Assembly (NCBI GenBank): GCA_013115135.1
Contig: JABANP010000026.1
Coordinates: 186,001-250,000 of the forward strand
From: Perkinsus olseni
Lineage: Eukaryota > Perkinsozoa > Perkinsida > Perkinsidae
Direction: 5' to 3'
DNA: 64,000 bases
The translations under genes were made by a program, and so were the position numbers. Positions within the stretch are counted from its first letter, which is position 1, and each line of letters begins with the position of its first letter. The notes under the pieces are model-generated. The model saw nothing but the letters and a program-made list of their open reading frames with translations, was not told where the DNA came from and ran no database searches. Below are positions 1 through 11,987 of the stretch, one piece after another.

Positions 1-141
1 CCGGGCGCGCGCTAAACGCATTTGGCAGTGCGTCGTTGTTGTGCTCTGCCGTGGGTAGGAGATCGTGACGTATCTTGGGGAGGTTGGCTTGGTGCTGCAT
101 CGAAGGTGAACTGGACGGCAAATGGACTTCAGTACTTTTGA

Positions 142-3100
142 ATGAGCGGCGCCATTGCTTCTACCTCCAACGCGGTGGGCGGCAGCGTTACTTCCACGAG
201 AACCTCCGCTGGCAATACCCGTGCGCAGGCAGCAGCAGCACCGACTGATCAAAATGGATTCGCCCCTCTCAAAGAGAACGAGGTATGGCATCCTAGGTTC
301 ATCATGGGAAGATACGAAATAGGTTGGAGGTGACCCACCATGAGTGTTATCGTAGGTGGAACTCGTCATTAAGAGATTCTGGCGGGATACTCGGCCCCGC
401 GTTTGCGTCCGCAGCGATGTGAAGAACGTCCGTGGGTTCAGCTTCAGGCTACTCGTCTGGCCCCAAGGGTAGTGGCGCTGGGGAGTAGTCCTTAACTCAG
501 GGTACGTCACTGTAGATCCAAGTCCTCTCACAACCATCTATCGGCCTTCGTCGAAGTAGTGCCGCCACAAAACGTGAACTCGACCACCACTGCCAGTAGT
601 GGCAACGACCCTGTCCAGTCGGGAGACGCTAGTGACGTTGAAAGTACTGCTCTGGACACGCTTGGAAGATACAACAGGATTGGTGATGGCGCTGTGTTGC
701 AGAGCCTCGAGGAAAGCGAGCGAAGGTTGAGGATAGTGGCATTGAGGAGGATGATGACGAGTATCTTAGCTCGGACGAGGATGATGTCGAGCATGGCATG
801 CCCATGGTCACCACTAATTCCGTAAAGGCTGATGATGATGAGGAGCCGCTTGAGCCCTATCCGCCTGACTGGTAATAGTAGTAGTTGTTGCCTCCCCTTG
901 AAGGAGCGGTCATGGCGTTACTGCAGGTGCTGCCCCTGTGTCTACTATAAGATATCTGTGATGAATACTAAGCACAAGTTCCCTTACACCAAGACCGACA
1001 CCTGGACCTTCAGCTACGTCTGTCCGGACCGGGGTTGGCACACTCTTCTGGATACAAGGTACTGCCCATCCTCCGTAGGGACCGGACTCTCACCATCCCC
1101 CTAGGTTCGTTAATAGGAGGGACGGCTATCTCAGCTCGGACGGCACACTGGTGATACGAGCCAGCGTGTAAGGAGAGAGCCGTAGGAAGGTCGTCAATTG
1201 CCGGGCTTTAGTTACCCCCGGTTCGCCCACCCACTGAGTGTTGGGCCTCTAACGCGGTCTATGGCCCACGACTCCTGGTCGCGTCATCCGATGTCACCAG
1301 AGTACAGAGAGGCCCTCTGGGCAGTGGCCATGATGGAAGAAGAAGAGGATGGGGATGATGAGGAGAAGGGGCACGGAGAGGGGGAAGAGGGGGACGCTGC
1401 CGGGGGTGGGGATGTCGACGAAGCGTGTGGAAGCTCATGGAGGCTCCTGTCAGGTGGTGATGGCAGCAGTAGTGCTAGCTGCACTAAGTTGGGCTGTGAC
1501 TGCGATTGGGCCCCCCGCCCTGGCAACTTTGGCGGCGCCCTGCTCTCCAACGTGTTGGCCACGGATCATATTAACTCCCTCCTGCAAAGCCTCTTCTACA
1601 TCCCTGCGGTCCGCAAGGTACTACTGCCGCCGCCAGTGGGACCTTCATCGTCCGAATTACGATCAGGCGATCTACAGTATTGACACCAAGCCCAGCAGCG
1701 GTCCGGATCTCGGACCGCCACGTTCAAAAACGGGTGGTGACCGCAGCTCCGAGAGGCCGACAGTGATCGAAGCTTGCTGCTTTCAGGATACCGGATCTAG
1801 GTAGTGAGGACTCCGAGGCGGCAGCATACATCGAGGAGAGGGTGGACTCGCTGCAGTCCATCGAGGGGGACTTGGAGGGGGTCTGTGGCGACCTCAGGTT
1901 GATAATGGAATTGGTCACAGGAAAGTAGGCTGTTGCTTGATCGGTAAGATGTCACTGTGATGATGGCCAGGTCCGAGTACGCTCGGGTGGCCGAGAGGGA
2001 GCTACTGTCATCACAGAGGCGCCCGGCGGTGCCAACAACGGAAGATCGGGCAGGTGGCAACCCTAGCGATAGAGGTGGGATCATACTGTGAGTGGAATGA
2101 CGGTAGTGGGCTTGCCTTAGGCGCGAGAGCTGCTAGGAAGTTCGAGGAGATGGAGCGCCACCTGCTGGGGAGGTTCAGAAAGGTGGGCGAAGCAGCGGCT
2201 GCTGCAGCGGCTCCGAAGTCGGTTTCCTTAGTCCCGCGTTGTGATCGAGCAACTTATGGAGATCGTGGACGAGCTGCTGTCATGCGAGAAGAGGAGGATG
2301 CCCCATCCCAAGTTTGGGGATCTACAGAAGCACCAGCTGATGTTGAGAAGTGTCATGCGGAAAGCTGAATAAGGTGGTTGGGCGTCCTCGATGCCTGACG
2401 TTGTGGACGACGTGCCTTGTCAGTGCGTTGACTATATGCTACATCAACAGCAGCTACTCCGAGAGGAGATTGTGGAGTACTTGAAGAAGAGGAAGGGAGG
2501 CTCTGATGGAGATGATGGTGATAGGAAAGGGGACCAGGGGGATGATGGAGGTGATAGAATCCTAGCGGAGCGAAGCTCAATTGGAGATAGTATTATTATC
2601 CGTACTACTGGGTTAGGCGATCTCGAGGAGACCCCTCCGCCGCCGCCGCAGCCGTGTCTGATTCGGGAGCTACAGCTACTGTTTGCCCGCATGGAGATGC
2701 AGCAGGACGAGAGCGGTTTCTGTCGCATATGCAATGGAGCCAACGTCAAAGACAACGCTAAGGTGGTCCGCGTTTTTTCGCGCGCCACGAAATTCCAACT
2801 TGCTTCAGAAGGGTTCGGGAGATGTTCCCTCTGAGAGCGATTATCCGATACCGTGCACTTGCCAAGTCATCGACACCTCGGGTGTCATCAAAGCCCTGGG
2901 CCTTGATGGGCCAAACTGTAGCGTCTCCCCCGAGAGGATCTACTCCAGCTTCTTCGACAAGCTCCAGAAGCACGCGAGGTCAGTCGAGTTGTCGTTGGCA
3001 GCTGCTCCTTGTAACTCGGCGGTCTCCTCAGTTTGATATCGAAGACGGCGTGGGAGCGCCTGGCTGATCTTTTCCAGGGGTGGGCGGTCTACTCAGCATC

Positions 3101-6100
3101 CAGCCAGGTAGTAGGGCTCAGCATGGGTCTGGGGTGCTGGACTGGCTCTTGTTAGGACTCCGAGTCGAGGTCGTCCGCTGCATCTGGTCGTGGTAATCAT
3201 CACCACGTCCACCACCACGCTGAGGTGAGGACGCTGTCTGCTGCTTCCTGAAGGACTCTAACCTGTAGGATCGAGACTCGGCCACGTCATCATCGTCGGC
3301 CGGACCGGCAACCAGTGAGGCATACTCGTTCAGCCATCTGCGCTTCAACAACGGCAAGAGCAGTAGGCCTCCATCTCCTCCCCTTACCGCGGCTCGGATG
3401 ACGCTCTCACAGGTTCGATCGAGAAGCATCTCTCCTGCTGGACGCAGAACCCTATGAGCACAGCAGAGCACCGCAATGCTGCCGGCGGCGGCGGAGGGGC
3501 TTGCTGTGGTGGCAATGCTGCGGTGGATGGTGTCACTGTGGGTGGTGAAGGTGAGACTATGGCCAGGCTAGGCTAGGCAGCAGCGCGTGGGATGATGTCC
3601 AACTTTCAGAAGACGGGTCGGGGAGTAGACGCTCGTGCCAGTTCATCAATATACCGCCCATCCTGCACTTGCAGTTTATTAATAAAATAAAAGGAAAGGT
3701 GAGATGACAGGGCGGTGGCCGCTGGGCATCAGCAGCTCGATCAGGTTGGATATTTCGGAGCAGCTGGACTTCACGCCGTATATGGACCCGGTAGTAGTGG
3801 AGGCGGCCAATCAGCGCTATCAACAGCTGAGTCGGACGGTACTCTTGGTGGCGAGCCAGATGCTGTTGTGGCACGGGGTTCTTGTGTCAGGGTTCTCCGG
3901 CAACCTCACGAAGTGGGGAGGGGCGAAAAGGGTGAGCGGTTTCGCTGCAGTGAGCTGCTAGGGGGGAGCCCTTCTTCTATCAGGGGCAGCGAGAGCGACG
4001 ACACGTGTGAGAGGGCTAGCGTCAGCAGCTCCGGCGAGGAGGACAGCCCAGCGGTTGCACTGTCGGCTCGGGTGGTACCAGGAGGAGGCTCCTACTTGTA
4101 ATTTGCCGATAGCAGTCACTATCCTCTCAGGATGGAGGTCGTGCTGCGACTTCGGAGTTCCGCTATCGCCTTCACTCTGTCACGTTCTGTACCAACGTCT
4201 GTGGAGCAACTGATTCTGAAGGCCTCGGTGTTGGTCACTACTACGTCCTAGTCCGACAGAGTCGGAGAGGGCGCTGGTGTCGCATTGACGACGGTTACAG
4301 GGAGGTAGCACGCCTTCAGCATGCCTCTGTCATGAGACTGCTAGGTCGTTGCCCAGGTCCTCCAAGATGGCTTCCATTGCACGGAGTGGGTGTTCTCACC
4401 GGAGTGGGCCTGTGTGGGCCTCTGCTACGTGCGGGAGGACCAGGAAGATCGTCTGTATGAGCGCGGGGTGGACTTCAGGTGGGTGGTGATGGTGTGGCCT
4501 TCGTCACCTGATCGCTCATACTCAGGCACATTCGTCCCAGCCTGTACGCTGAAGTCACGGCGGGGCTGCCGAAGAGGAGCGGCCTCCACAAGGTGCTGCA
4601 GCACTGCTCAACTCGCGCCTTGACTTGCGCGTTTCTTCAGCCGATACATCTGCAGTGTCATCAGCTGGTGGCTCGGGATCACGCCCTGCATCCGGCGGCG
4701 CACTCTCCTCTCATCTACGACCAGCTGGCTCTAACACAGGCCCGAGCTGAGCAAAACGGCGGCCAGTCCAATCAGGACAGTAAGTGCTGGTACAACATAC
4801 CAACAGGCTGAGCTGCGCCCTTTCAGTCAAAGCTGCTGCTCTGGCAGCCGCAGCATCGGCGTCTATGCAGATTGAGGTTACTCTGGTCACCGAGGGACAG
4901 CTGACCAACGTAGGCCCACCTGCTCGTCAGGCATCGCCTCAGTGTAGCGATTCAGGTCGATGGCTACTATCTCAACGGCATGTTTCCGCATAAGGGGAGG
5001 AAGTTCCTGGTGCGGAAGGACATACCAGTGGAGAGACTGATGAAAGCGGTAGGAGATGTCGGGTGACGGGGGCCTCTCGATAGTCGTGGTCTTGGGCAGG
5101 TAGAAGAACACTTTAAGATACCGAAGCACATGCAGAGGCTCTTCGCGCTGCGCTATTACGCTGATACCCATCAGGAAAGGTTTGAGCTGATGACGCCGTC
5201 CAGGATGGTGAGTCGTGATCGTGATGAGCTTCATGAAGAGCGGTGACGGCCTGTGTGCAGATCGCATCCTACATGCCCTCGACGGTCCAAGCCGCGGCAC
5301 ACCAGGCGGCCCTGGCTAGTCAGCAGCAACAGCAGGGTACGGCAGGCAAGCAGCAGCAGCAGCAGAAGCAACCGCTACAGCAGCAACAGCAACAGACCCA
5401 GCAGCAGCAGCCGGTGGCAGCTACACCGGCCCAGCAGAAGCAGCAGCAGCAGCAGTCATCGAGGAGTGACCGATTGGGGCATCAGCCCAACTCTAATACA
5501 ATCGGCCACGTTGTGGTGGGTCGTCACCGCGCCTGTAGCGTAGAAGGCGAAGCCTGTGTAGGTGCTGTGTATGATGAATCGCCCGACATCTCCGAGGCAG
5601 CTTTCGAAGCAGTCGTCCGCGGCACAACAGAGTCCACCAATGGTGACAGAGGAGGCCACAGTGTGGGTGAAGTTCGTCCACCCTAAGGTGAGAATTGCCA
5701 AGTATTTCTATGAAAATATCAGTACTCTCCTCAGACGCTCCGACTGATATCAATAGGCTTGGTCACGCTGGACACTCGTTGCAGACTCCGTGACTACTTC
5801 CCTTCGGTTCGGGCTAAGATCAGCAGCCATACTCCCGACGGTGCCACTATCGCCGAAGCAGCCGACAGCGATGCCGAGGCTGTCGAGGTAGCGGCTTGAT
5901 AGCGTCCTCGCCCTACTCAATCATGCCTGGGAGCAGGTATGGGAGGAGGTGAACGTTCGCCAAACCATCAAGCGTGATGTGGACCGTACTGTGAGGGAGG
6001 AGAGGATCATCGACGGCGATATTCTCATCTTCATGTCGCCAGGTCATCAGTTCTTTCATCTCGCGCTGAGAGGTTCGCACGCCTCTGCTGCCAGGCACTA

Positions 6101-6190
6101 TTCAACAGGACAGCGTTCACGAGGAGACCCCCGCCCCGCCAGCGGAGGCTGCGTTGCCCGATACCATCCCTCCCGTAGCTGCCGTTAAAA
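142..6190 (+). CDS. USP7-type ubiquitin-specific protease-like protein (multi-exon; catalytic Cys replaced)
   Basis: Deubiquitinase-family gene of many short exons. Seen: a Cys-box segment near 1525-1615 reading ATDHINSLLQSLF, which aligns with the family box GATCYxNSLLQ but has Asp (codon GAT, 1561-1563 region) where the nucleophilic Cys should be. The box Asn six residues upstream is kept. A helix-rich exon follows near 2855-3000 (DTSGVIKALGLD...FFDKLQK). A segment LDFTPYMDP is near 3765-3790, and a His-box exon near 4150-4310 has YRLHSV...GHYYVLV...W.RIDD. Downstream exons match the C-terminal ubiquitin-like half of USP7: VKFVHP near 5670, GLVTLDTRCRLRDYFPS near 5760-5815, and TVREERIIDGDILIF near 5990-6030. 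A polyQ tract lies at 5315-5455. Start at 142 is the first plausible Met and is uncertain. An intact USP cleaves ubiquitin; this one may only bind it. Exon joins between 2.0 and 6.0 kb are incomplete. Confidence 0.6.
5310..5456 (+). repeat. CAG/CAA-rich polyglutamine tract
   Basis: CAG and CAA codons run almost without break within an exon of the USP7-like gene, giving a Gln-rich stretch broken by a few Gly, Pro, Lys and Ala residues. The mix of CAG and CAA suggests it is selected as protein rather than being a pure, unstable trinucleotide repeat. Confidence 0.75.
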
Positions 6191-6198
6191 GGAAGGTG

Positions 6199-9100
6199 AT
6201 GCCACCCACACTCCATCAGCGGGAGACTATGACTCTATCGCAGATACTGGTCCCGAGAACGAGTTCCCTGCTAGCTGCCACCACGTCTGGCGGCACTCTC
6301 TCGGCAACCCAGGTAATCTATCCAGCTCACCTGTCGTTAAGCGCATGGTGATACTATCAGTTGGCCGCAACGCTCGGCGCTGCTACTCCCGGTGAGCTGA
6401 GAGTCGCGGAGAGGTATATCGCGGAGGCGGCGGCTAAGTTGGATGACGCCATGGAAGGGCTGTGCAAGGAACATCAGCGCCAGATGGCTCCCTCGAGGCC
6501 ACAGGTATGTCCTTCATTGCTGCCGTCTCCTGAGTAGTCGGATGCCTTCAGGCGAAGGCTGCTAAGAAGTCTGTTGGAGAGAAGGCCGCAACAACGGATG
6601 CCACAGCCAATGCGGAGAAGGTGGGCATCTCACCCGTGAGAAGGTTGAAGAGTTCTTTCACCTCAGGCCAATACGGGCTCGTCTACAGCGAAGGGAGGCA
6701 AGATTCTAGACTCGGGCTGGCACGTTACACGGACCACCGGCAGTAGTGTCCTCACTGGTCCCATAGGCCGCCAGCTGACCCCAGAGCAGCTCATCGACTC
6801 GGCCTCGGTGGAGAGCATCCAGGAGCACGTCCGAAGGGTCGTCCAAGGGCCCCGGTGCTTCAAGTGTGACATGCCTCTCGGGACGGCACTCCATCCTGCT
6901 CGAGTCCGTTGCAGTGAGGGCTGCCACCCAGAGCGGGCCTTCCACGATATGTGCATTCAAAACCTGGTACGGGACCGCCAGAGCGAGGACTGCGTCTACA
7001 CGCCCGGCTGTGTCGGCAAGCTCATCTGCACTCCCCGCCACGTTATAAGTGGTTTGGTGAAGAAGGATGTGAAGCTGTCGATGAATGTGTTGAAGCAGAA
7101 GTTTGCTACCGTGCTGCCGACACCGCAGGTCATGGCGGCGTCTGGGAGCGTCTCCAACGCACCGCCTCTGCCAGCACAGATCGAGCAGGCCTGGACTGGG
7201 AGTCTCGCAGGAGCTGCCAAGAAGGGTGGAAAGAGAAAGGGAGGGTCGAAGAAGAAGGGCGGCTCAGCAGCACATCACAACAGCAGCAACGAGGTCACAG
7301 CAGCCAGCATACCGAAGGACCATCTCTGGTGGCACGCGTGTATCCGAGCATGGGGGTCCGTCGACGAGTTGAACAGGTGGATGGCGGCCTACTGTGCATC
7401 GTCAACAGTGGAGCCTAACTCTAAGACGTGGCAGCAGAATACAGTGAGCAGGGCCAAGTCGATCTACGCGCAGTGGCTGTTGGTGCTGGAAACTCGTATC
7501 GCGGAGAGGGACCGCAAGCGTGCCTTGGAGCTGTCGACGGCGAGCGCGGGTGGCAGGCATCAGACGGTACAGCAGCCACAGGCTCGGAAGCAGACTAAGA
7601 AGAAGAAGGCCTCCACGACGATGGTTGCGGAGGTGATGGATGATGATGATTCTTCTCTGGCCACCAGTGGCAAGGCTGAGACGGCCTCCATGAAGGGGAG
7701 TGCGTTGGAAGAGAGCGGTGACGAGGACAGCGACCTGGAGCTCATCGTCCATAGCGGCAAGTATAAGCATTCTGCAACGGAACGAGCGGCTTCCTTGCTA
7801 CAGCCCCCGCCTACTGTAGAGCCTCCGGCAGCGGCGATCAGTCCTACCGAGGCGGCCCAGCGGTCGGCTGATATGGCTTGGTGTGCCGTGCAGAGTAAGA
7901 AGAAGCGGCATCAGCAGATGATGGCGGAGCAGAAGGCAAAGCAAATACTGGAGAAGAAAGCGGCAGCAGCGGCGGCCTCGCAAGCTCAGCAGAGAGCAGC
8001 GAAGGAGGTGCAGAAGCCAGCGCCTCCGGGGACGGCTCCTCCCGCATCGACACCGGCGCGGCCAGCTAAGAAGGCTCCTCCGCCGACGATTGCGACGATG
8101 CCCTCGCCGCCTGCTCGCAAGGTGGCCGATGATTCTCCTGAGAAGAAGAAGCCTCAGGTGAAGGCGAAGGCTGTGGAGAAGCCCCCCGTCAAGGCGGAGA
8201 GACCAGAGAAAGCGTTACCCCGACAAGTGACGCCCCAACAGAAGCAGCCCCCGGCAACCCCTCCTCCCCCTCCACCGCCGCCTCCGCAGCTTCCACCCGT
8301 CCGTGACCTGACCCCTGGCAGTGTCATCAGCGGCTCACCGAAGCTTGCCGGTCTGCCGCTGCCTGCAACGCCCGCCGTGGCCGCCAAGAACCGCCAGGAA
8401 GGACCGGCATCAGCTCCTCCAGCGACACGACCTAAGTCGGTGACCTCTGGTGGCATAACGTCGGATACATCGCCATCTCGCAGTGTCTGGGAGCCCCTGA
8501 TGCCCAACATCGAGCATCCCTCCTTCGCTCCGTTCCCCAACCCTGACCCCTCTCTTTGGCTCCAGGGACCTCCTTCCTCCCTGCCGGAACCCGTATGGGG
8601 TCCTCCTGCGGCGATGAGGGAGGCCTGGAGGGGGCCCTTACTGGGACAGCAGCAGCAACAGCCGGCAACACCGTCGGCCGGTTCGGGTGCCGGGAGTATC
8701 CGGAGTGCCCAGCATTTCATGAACAACGCCTCCCCACTGACTGCACCCTTCTCTGCCTTCGAACCTCGCGGCTTTGATACAGGCGCGATGAGCGAAAGTT
8801 ATGGTATGTCTTTCGACGGGAAGCAACATCGGCGGTGCTGCTGCCGCGGACTCGTCCTCCACGACTATGTTTCAAGTCAGAGTGAAGAATTTGATGCCAG
8901 CAATAAGGCGCTTTTGCTTTGCCGGCCGACAAGCTCTTCGTTTCTGACGGTGAGGTGAGCATCGCTAGCCTGCCGCTTCTCCCTCTCGCTAAGCGTTTTC
9001 CTTCCCAGGAAAGCGGCGTTGGCGGAGCAGGGTCCTGCGTGATGGTCCGGTGCCCGCTTGCTGTCGACTGTGAATGGCAAAGGCAGACGTTGGTGAACTT

Positions 9101-9676
9101 GGTCGGTGGCAGAGTCATTGAGGTCAGACCAGAGACACTGTACCCGGCATACTTTTCCCTTTTCCTTTCAGATGTATGTCACGCCCGTGACCAATGGCTC
9201 GGGGAGCGGCCCTTCCAGTGCTACCGCCCTCCAGTGGTTCCTCCAATTGAGCTCTAACAGGGAAGCGCAGCACGTGAGGAGCTGGATCATCACTCATCAA
9301 GCGGCCTGGCAAGTGACCGTAGGCCACATGACCGACTGCTCTGTGTAAGGCCCGCTAGGGGAGGCTCTGCAGCTTCAGCCAACGTCAGCTCTGTCCATGC
9401 TGCGCTTCCTGCAGGTACGGTTTCAACCCTAACGCCTGCCCGATATCCGATCCCGACTCTCCGACCATGAGGGCTGCCACGTACTGGGTCTTCGGTGACG
9501 ACCTCAACGACGACTTCACGCCATTAAGTGGGGAGGAGGGAGCCAGATGTGAGGTGCTTCATCACTCGGCCCGTGGTCTATCATACATTCAGGACCACCT
9601 ACGCCATCACCTCTCCACGTTTTGGCTACCTCGTAGCGACCGACTTCCTTATTCGGTGAGCGTCTCTGGGCGGTGA
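6199..9676 (+). CDS. C4HC3 (PHD/RINGv-like) zinc-finger, Ala/Lys/Pro-rich protein
   Basis: Unrecognised multi-exon protein. Phase-0 exons read through 6229-6319, 6359-6506, 6553-6620 and from 6669 into a long open exon to about 8800. Seen: a cysteine cluster at 6854-7035 with spacing C-x2-C-x14-C-x3-C-x6-H-x2-C-x12-C-x5-C, close to the PHD/RING-variant C4HC3 pattern. This is followed by a Lys-rich linker, a Trp-rich helical segment (7322-7530), Ala/Lys coiled-coil-like sequence (7880-8010) and a proline-rich low-complexity tail (8010-8640). Further exons at about 8905-9121, 9170-9340 and 9416-9676 encode a folded-looking C terminus with introns ending in ctttcag and ctgcag. Role unknown; zinc-dependent protein binding is inference. 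The upstream exons keep the same phase as the USP7-like gene, so the two could be one transcript. Confidence 0.5.
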
Positions 9677-9994
9677 GAAACCCTTCGATTGGCTCCCTCA
9701 ATAGGTCTAGCCGACAGAGTGCTGCTGCTGCGGACCTACGGCTGATGTCCTCGATTGCTGGAGGCCTTCGGTAGACCTCCTTTTCCCTTCTAAGGTTTCA
9801 CCAACTGTGGACTATTACAACGTATTTGTTTTCGATCAATGATACCATATCTACCGCGTTGTCAATTTCAAGGGCAGTGCTCTCTGTTCAGAGCACGCTT
9901 CAACCTCGGATTCGCTCTACATCGATCAAGGGTAGCAGCCTCTGTTTGAAGCAAACTTCAACCTCAGGTTTGCTTGGTCATTTGGCTCTGTAGA
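9677..9994. other. Intergenic region
   Basis: Gap between the zinc-finger gene and the first QT-motif gene. Apart from two short related tracts ending in AACTTCAACCTC-like words near 9895-9970, nothing gene-like is seen. It presumably holds the 3' end of one gene and the promoter of the next. Confidence 0.4.
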
Positions 9995-11865
9995 ATGTCG
10001 CGACTGAGCACTGACGATCCCGAGGATTGGAGCGCCCTGGCCCGGTACATACCCCGGGCGTTGGGACGGAGGGCGCCCCCGCTGTGTTCTCTCATGCTGC
10101 GGCTAATGGAGGTGGTTGAGCGGCTGGCTTGGCACCAACTCAACCACATCGAGGTCCTCGATAAGGAGACAGCGGTAGTGCTACTTACTGCCGCTGCTCG
10201 AATGCTGTGGCATCTTCCAGGCCCAGTGGGAGATCTTTCCGTGCGTCCTCAAGTGTATCGTGGACGAGGTGGTCATCGTTTGCCAGCATCGGAAGACTGC
10301 AACAGTAGCTGCTAGTAAGGCCCTCGCGGAGCTTTCAGCGCGCAAGTCCAGTACCGCAACGTGGACGCGTGGCGTCCAGACGGCCCCCCAAAAGAGCGGA
10401 AGATTCGAGCCCAAGGTGATTGTGCCTTCCAGCGCTAGTGCAACGGAGCCTCGAGACCAAACACCGTCCACGGCCAGGGAGGATCCTCTCGACTCTCCGC
10501 CCACGGTTACCCGGGGTGTAAATACTATGAGAGCCCCTCAAACGCGGCAAGGGGCCGAAACCCAGGCCGACCTTCCGTGCCGGCGCTGCATCCGGCGGCC
10601 CACCCTCACGAAGAAGCCCTGCCGAAGCGTGGGTACTTCATCCATGTTGGCGACGCGTAGTCTCGGTATCAGCGCTATCGCTATCGTACGTGAGGCGGGG
10701 ACGGGGACGATTCCCTTCCCTCAGTTTGTCGACAGCAGTGCCCAAACAGACGACGGCCACGCGGGCACTGAGATGGAAATTGAACGTTACTTGGAACGAG
10801 AGAGATCCGACGGGTTGGCTAGCCTCGACGGGGAGTCAGGGCCCTTCACTCTACACTGCAGCGTCAACAGCGCTCTTAATCGGAGTCACACGGGTGCATT
10901 GAGAGAGAAGGAGGCATCACCAAGTCCAGCGTCGCCACGCGTGACCGAGGCAGCAGTACGCCGAGCTCCGGAGAACTCTACCACCTTGGCGAACAACGAT
11001 GCAGTGCTGGTGGACATGGTGGAGGCGAATGGTGGACGCTCGAAGCTAATGGAAGGAGTTGGGAAGTCACAGCGCAACCCTTCGTTAGATGTGAAGGCCC
11101 CGGCCCGACCGGAGGAAGGAGGCCTGGTCCACAGGCGAGTTCCCTCATCGACAAGTGCTGTGGCTGTTGATGCTGGAACGAAGCGAGCAGGTGGAAGTTC
11201 CTCTAGCGCCCGCAGGGCCTCTGGTGAGGATGATCAGTGCCCCCGGCCCTCCGATGCGAGGGTATCCTCTCACGCAGACGCTCAGGGGGGCAGCGCCATA
11301 GAAGGGGATGATAACACAACAGTCATCCCCGTGAGCTCGAGAGCTCGAGCTTCCTTCGATCGGGAAGCTCCGGGCCAGCAGCAGGTGGTTGTAGCGCTTC
11401 CCCTCCCGCCGCCTCAAGGTCATCCACAGAGCAAGAAGGCGGGGTCCGATATCTCATCCTGGCACGAGTCCTCCCTCGAGGACGCTGAAGGTGCAGATGC
11501 TGAGCAGCATCAGCAGGCCGTTGACAAGTACGCGAATATGTTAACTACCTGGGTCTCGGGGCTATGGCAAGATCCGCCTCCCTCTAAGAGAAAGCGATCG
11601 CAGCGGAGACGGATCAGCAGTTCAACGTTGAGAGTGGGGTCAAAGGGAGGGAGAGGTCGAAGGGGCGCGCGTGATGCAGATCACATCCGCGGTGTCTCGC
11701 TACTTCTCATCGTCACGAGAGAGGGACCAGCAGCCTCCCGAAGCAGGTAAGTGCCGACGTGCACTCTCTTGGAACCATTTCCGTCTCCTCAGGACCATCC
11801 ATCCAGGAGCCTATCGTCCTCCCCAACTCCATCTCAGCCTTCCAGAGGAGGAGAGGTGCCAATAA
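9995..11865 (+). CDS. QT-motif paralogue 1 (unrecognised, 592 aa)
   Basis: Three exons resolve cleanly: 9995-10174, 10221-11746 and 11793-11865, with gt...ccag and gtaagt...ctcag introns, giving 592 residues. Residues 9-85 form a helical domain (DWSALARYIPRALG, then after the intron AQWEIFPCVLKCIVDE) that is shared with the next gene. The rest is low-complexity and rich in Ser, Arg, Ala and Pro. It is punctuated by short motifs of the form GVQT, GVNT, ETQAD and SAQTDD, and has a C-terminal Trp patch (YANMLTTWVSGLW). The QT motifs resemble dynein light chain LC8-binding motifs (TQT core); that link is inference. I do not recognise the family. A scaffold role in the cytoskeleton is only a guess. 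Confidence 0.7.
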
Positions 11866-11987
11866 GTAGAGTCTCCTAGAGATGCTTACCATCCATTTTA
11901 CCGTACCATGTACCATGACTTGTCGTCATCAGCTCCACTGCGATTTTGGTTCCCAAGCGGAGCTCGAGGAAGGCTTTCAGTTGTCCT

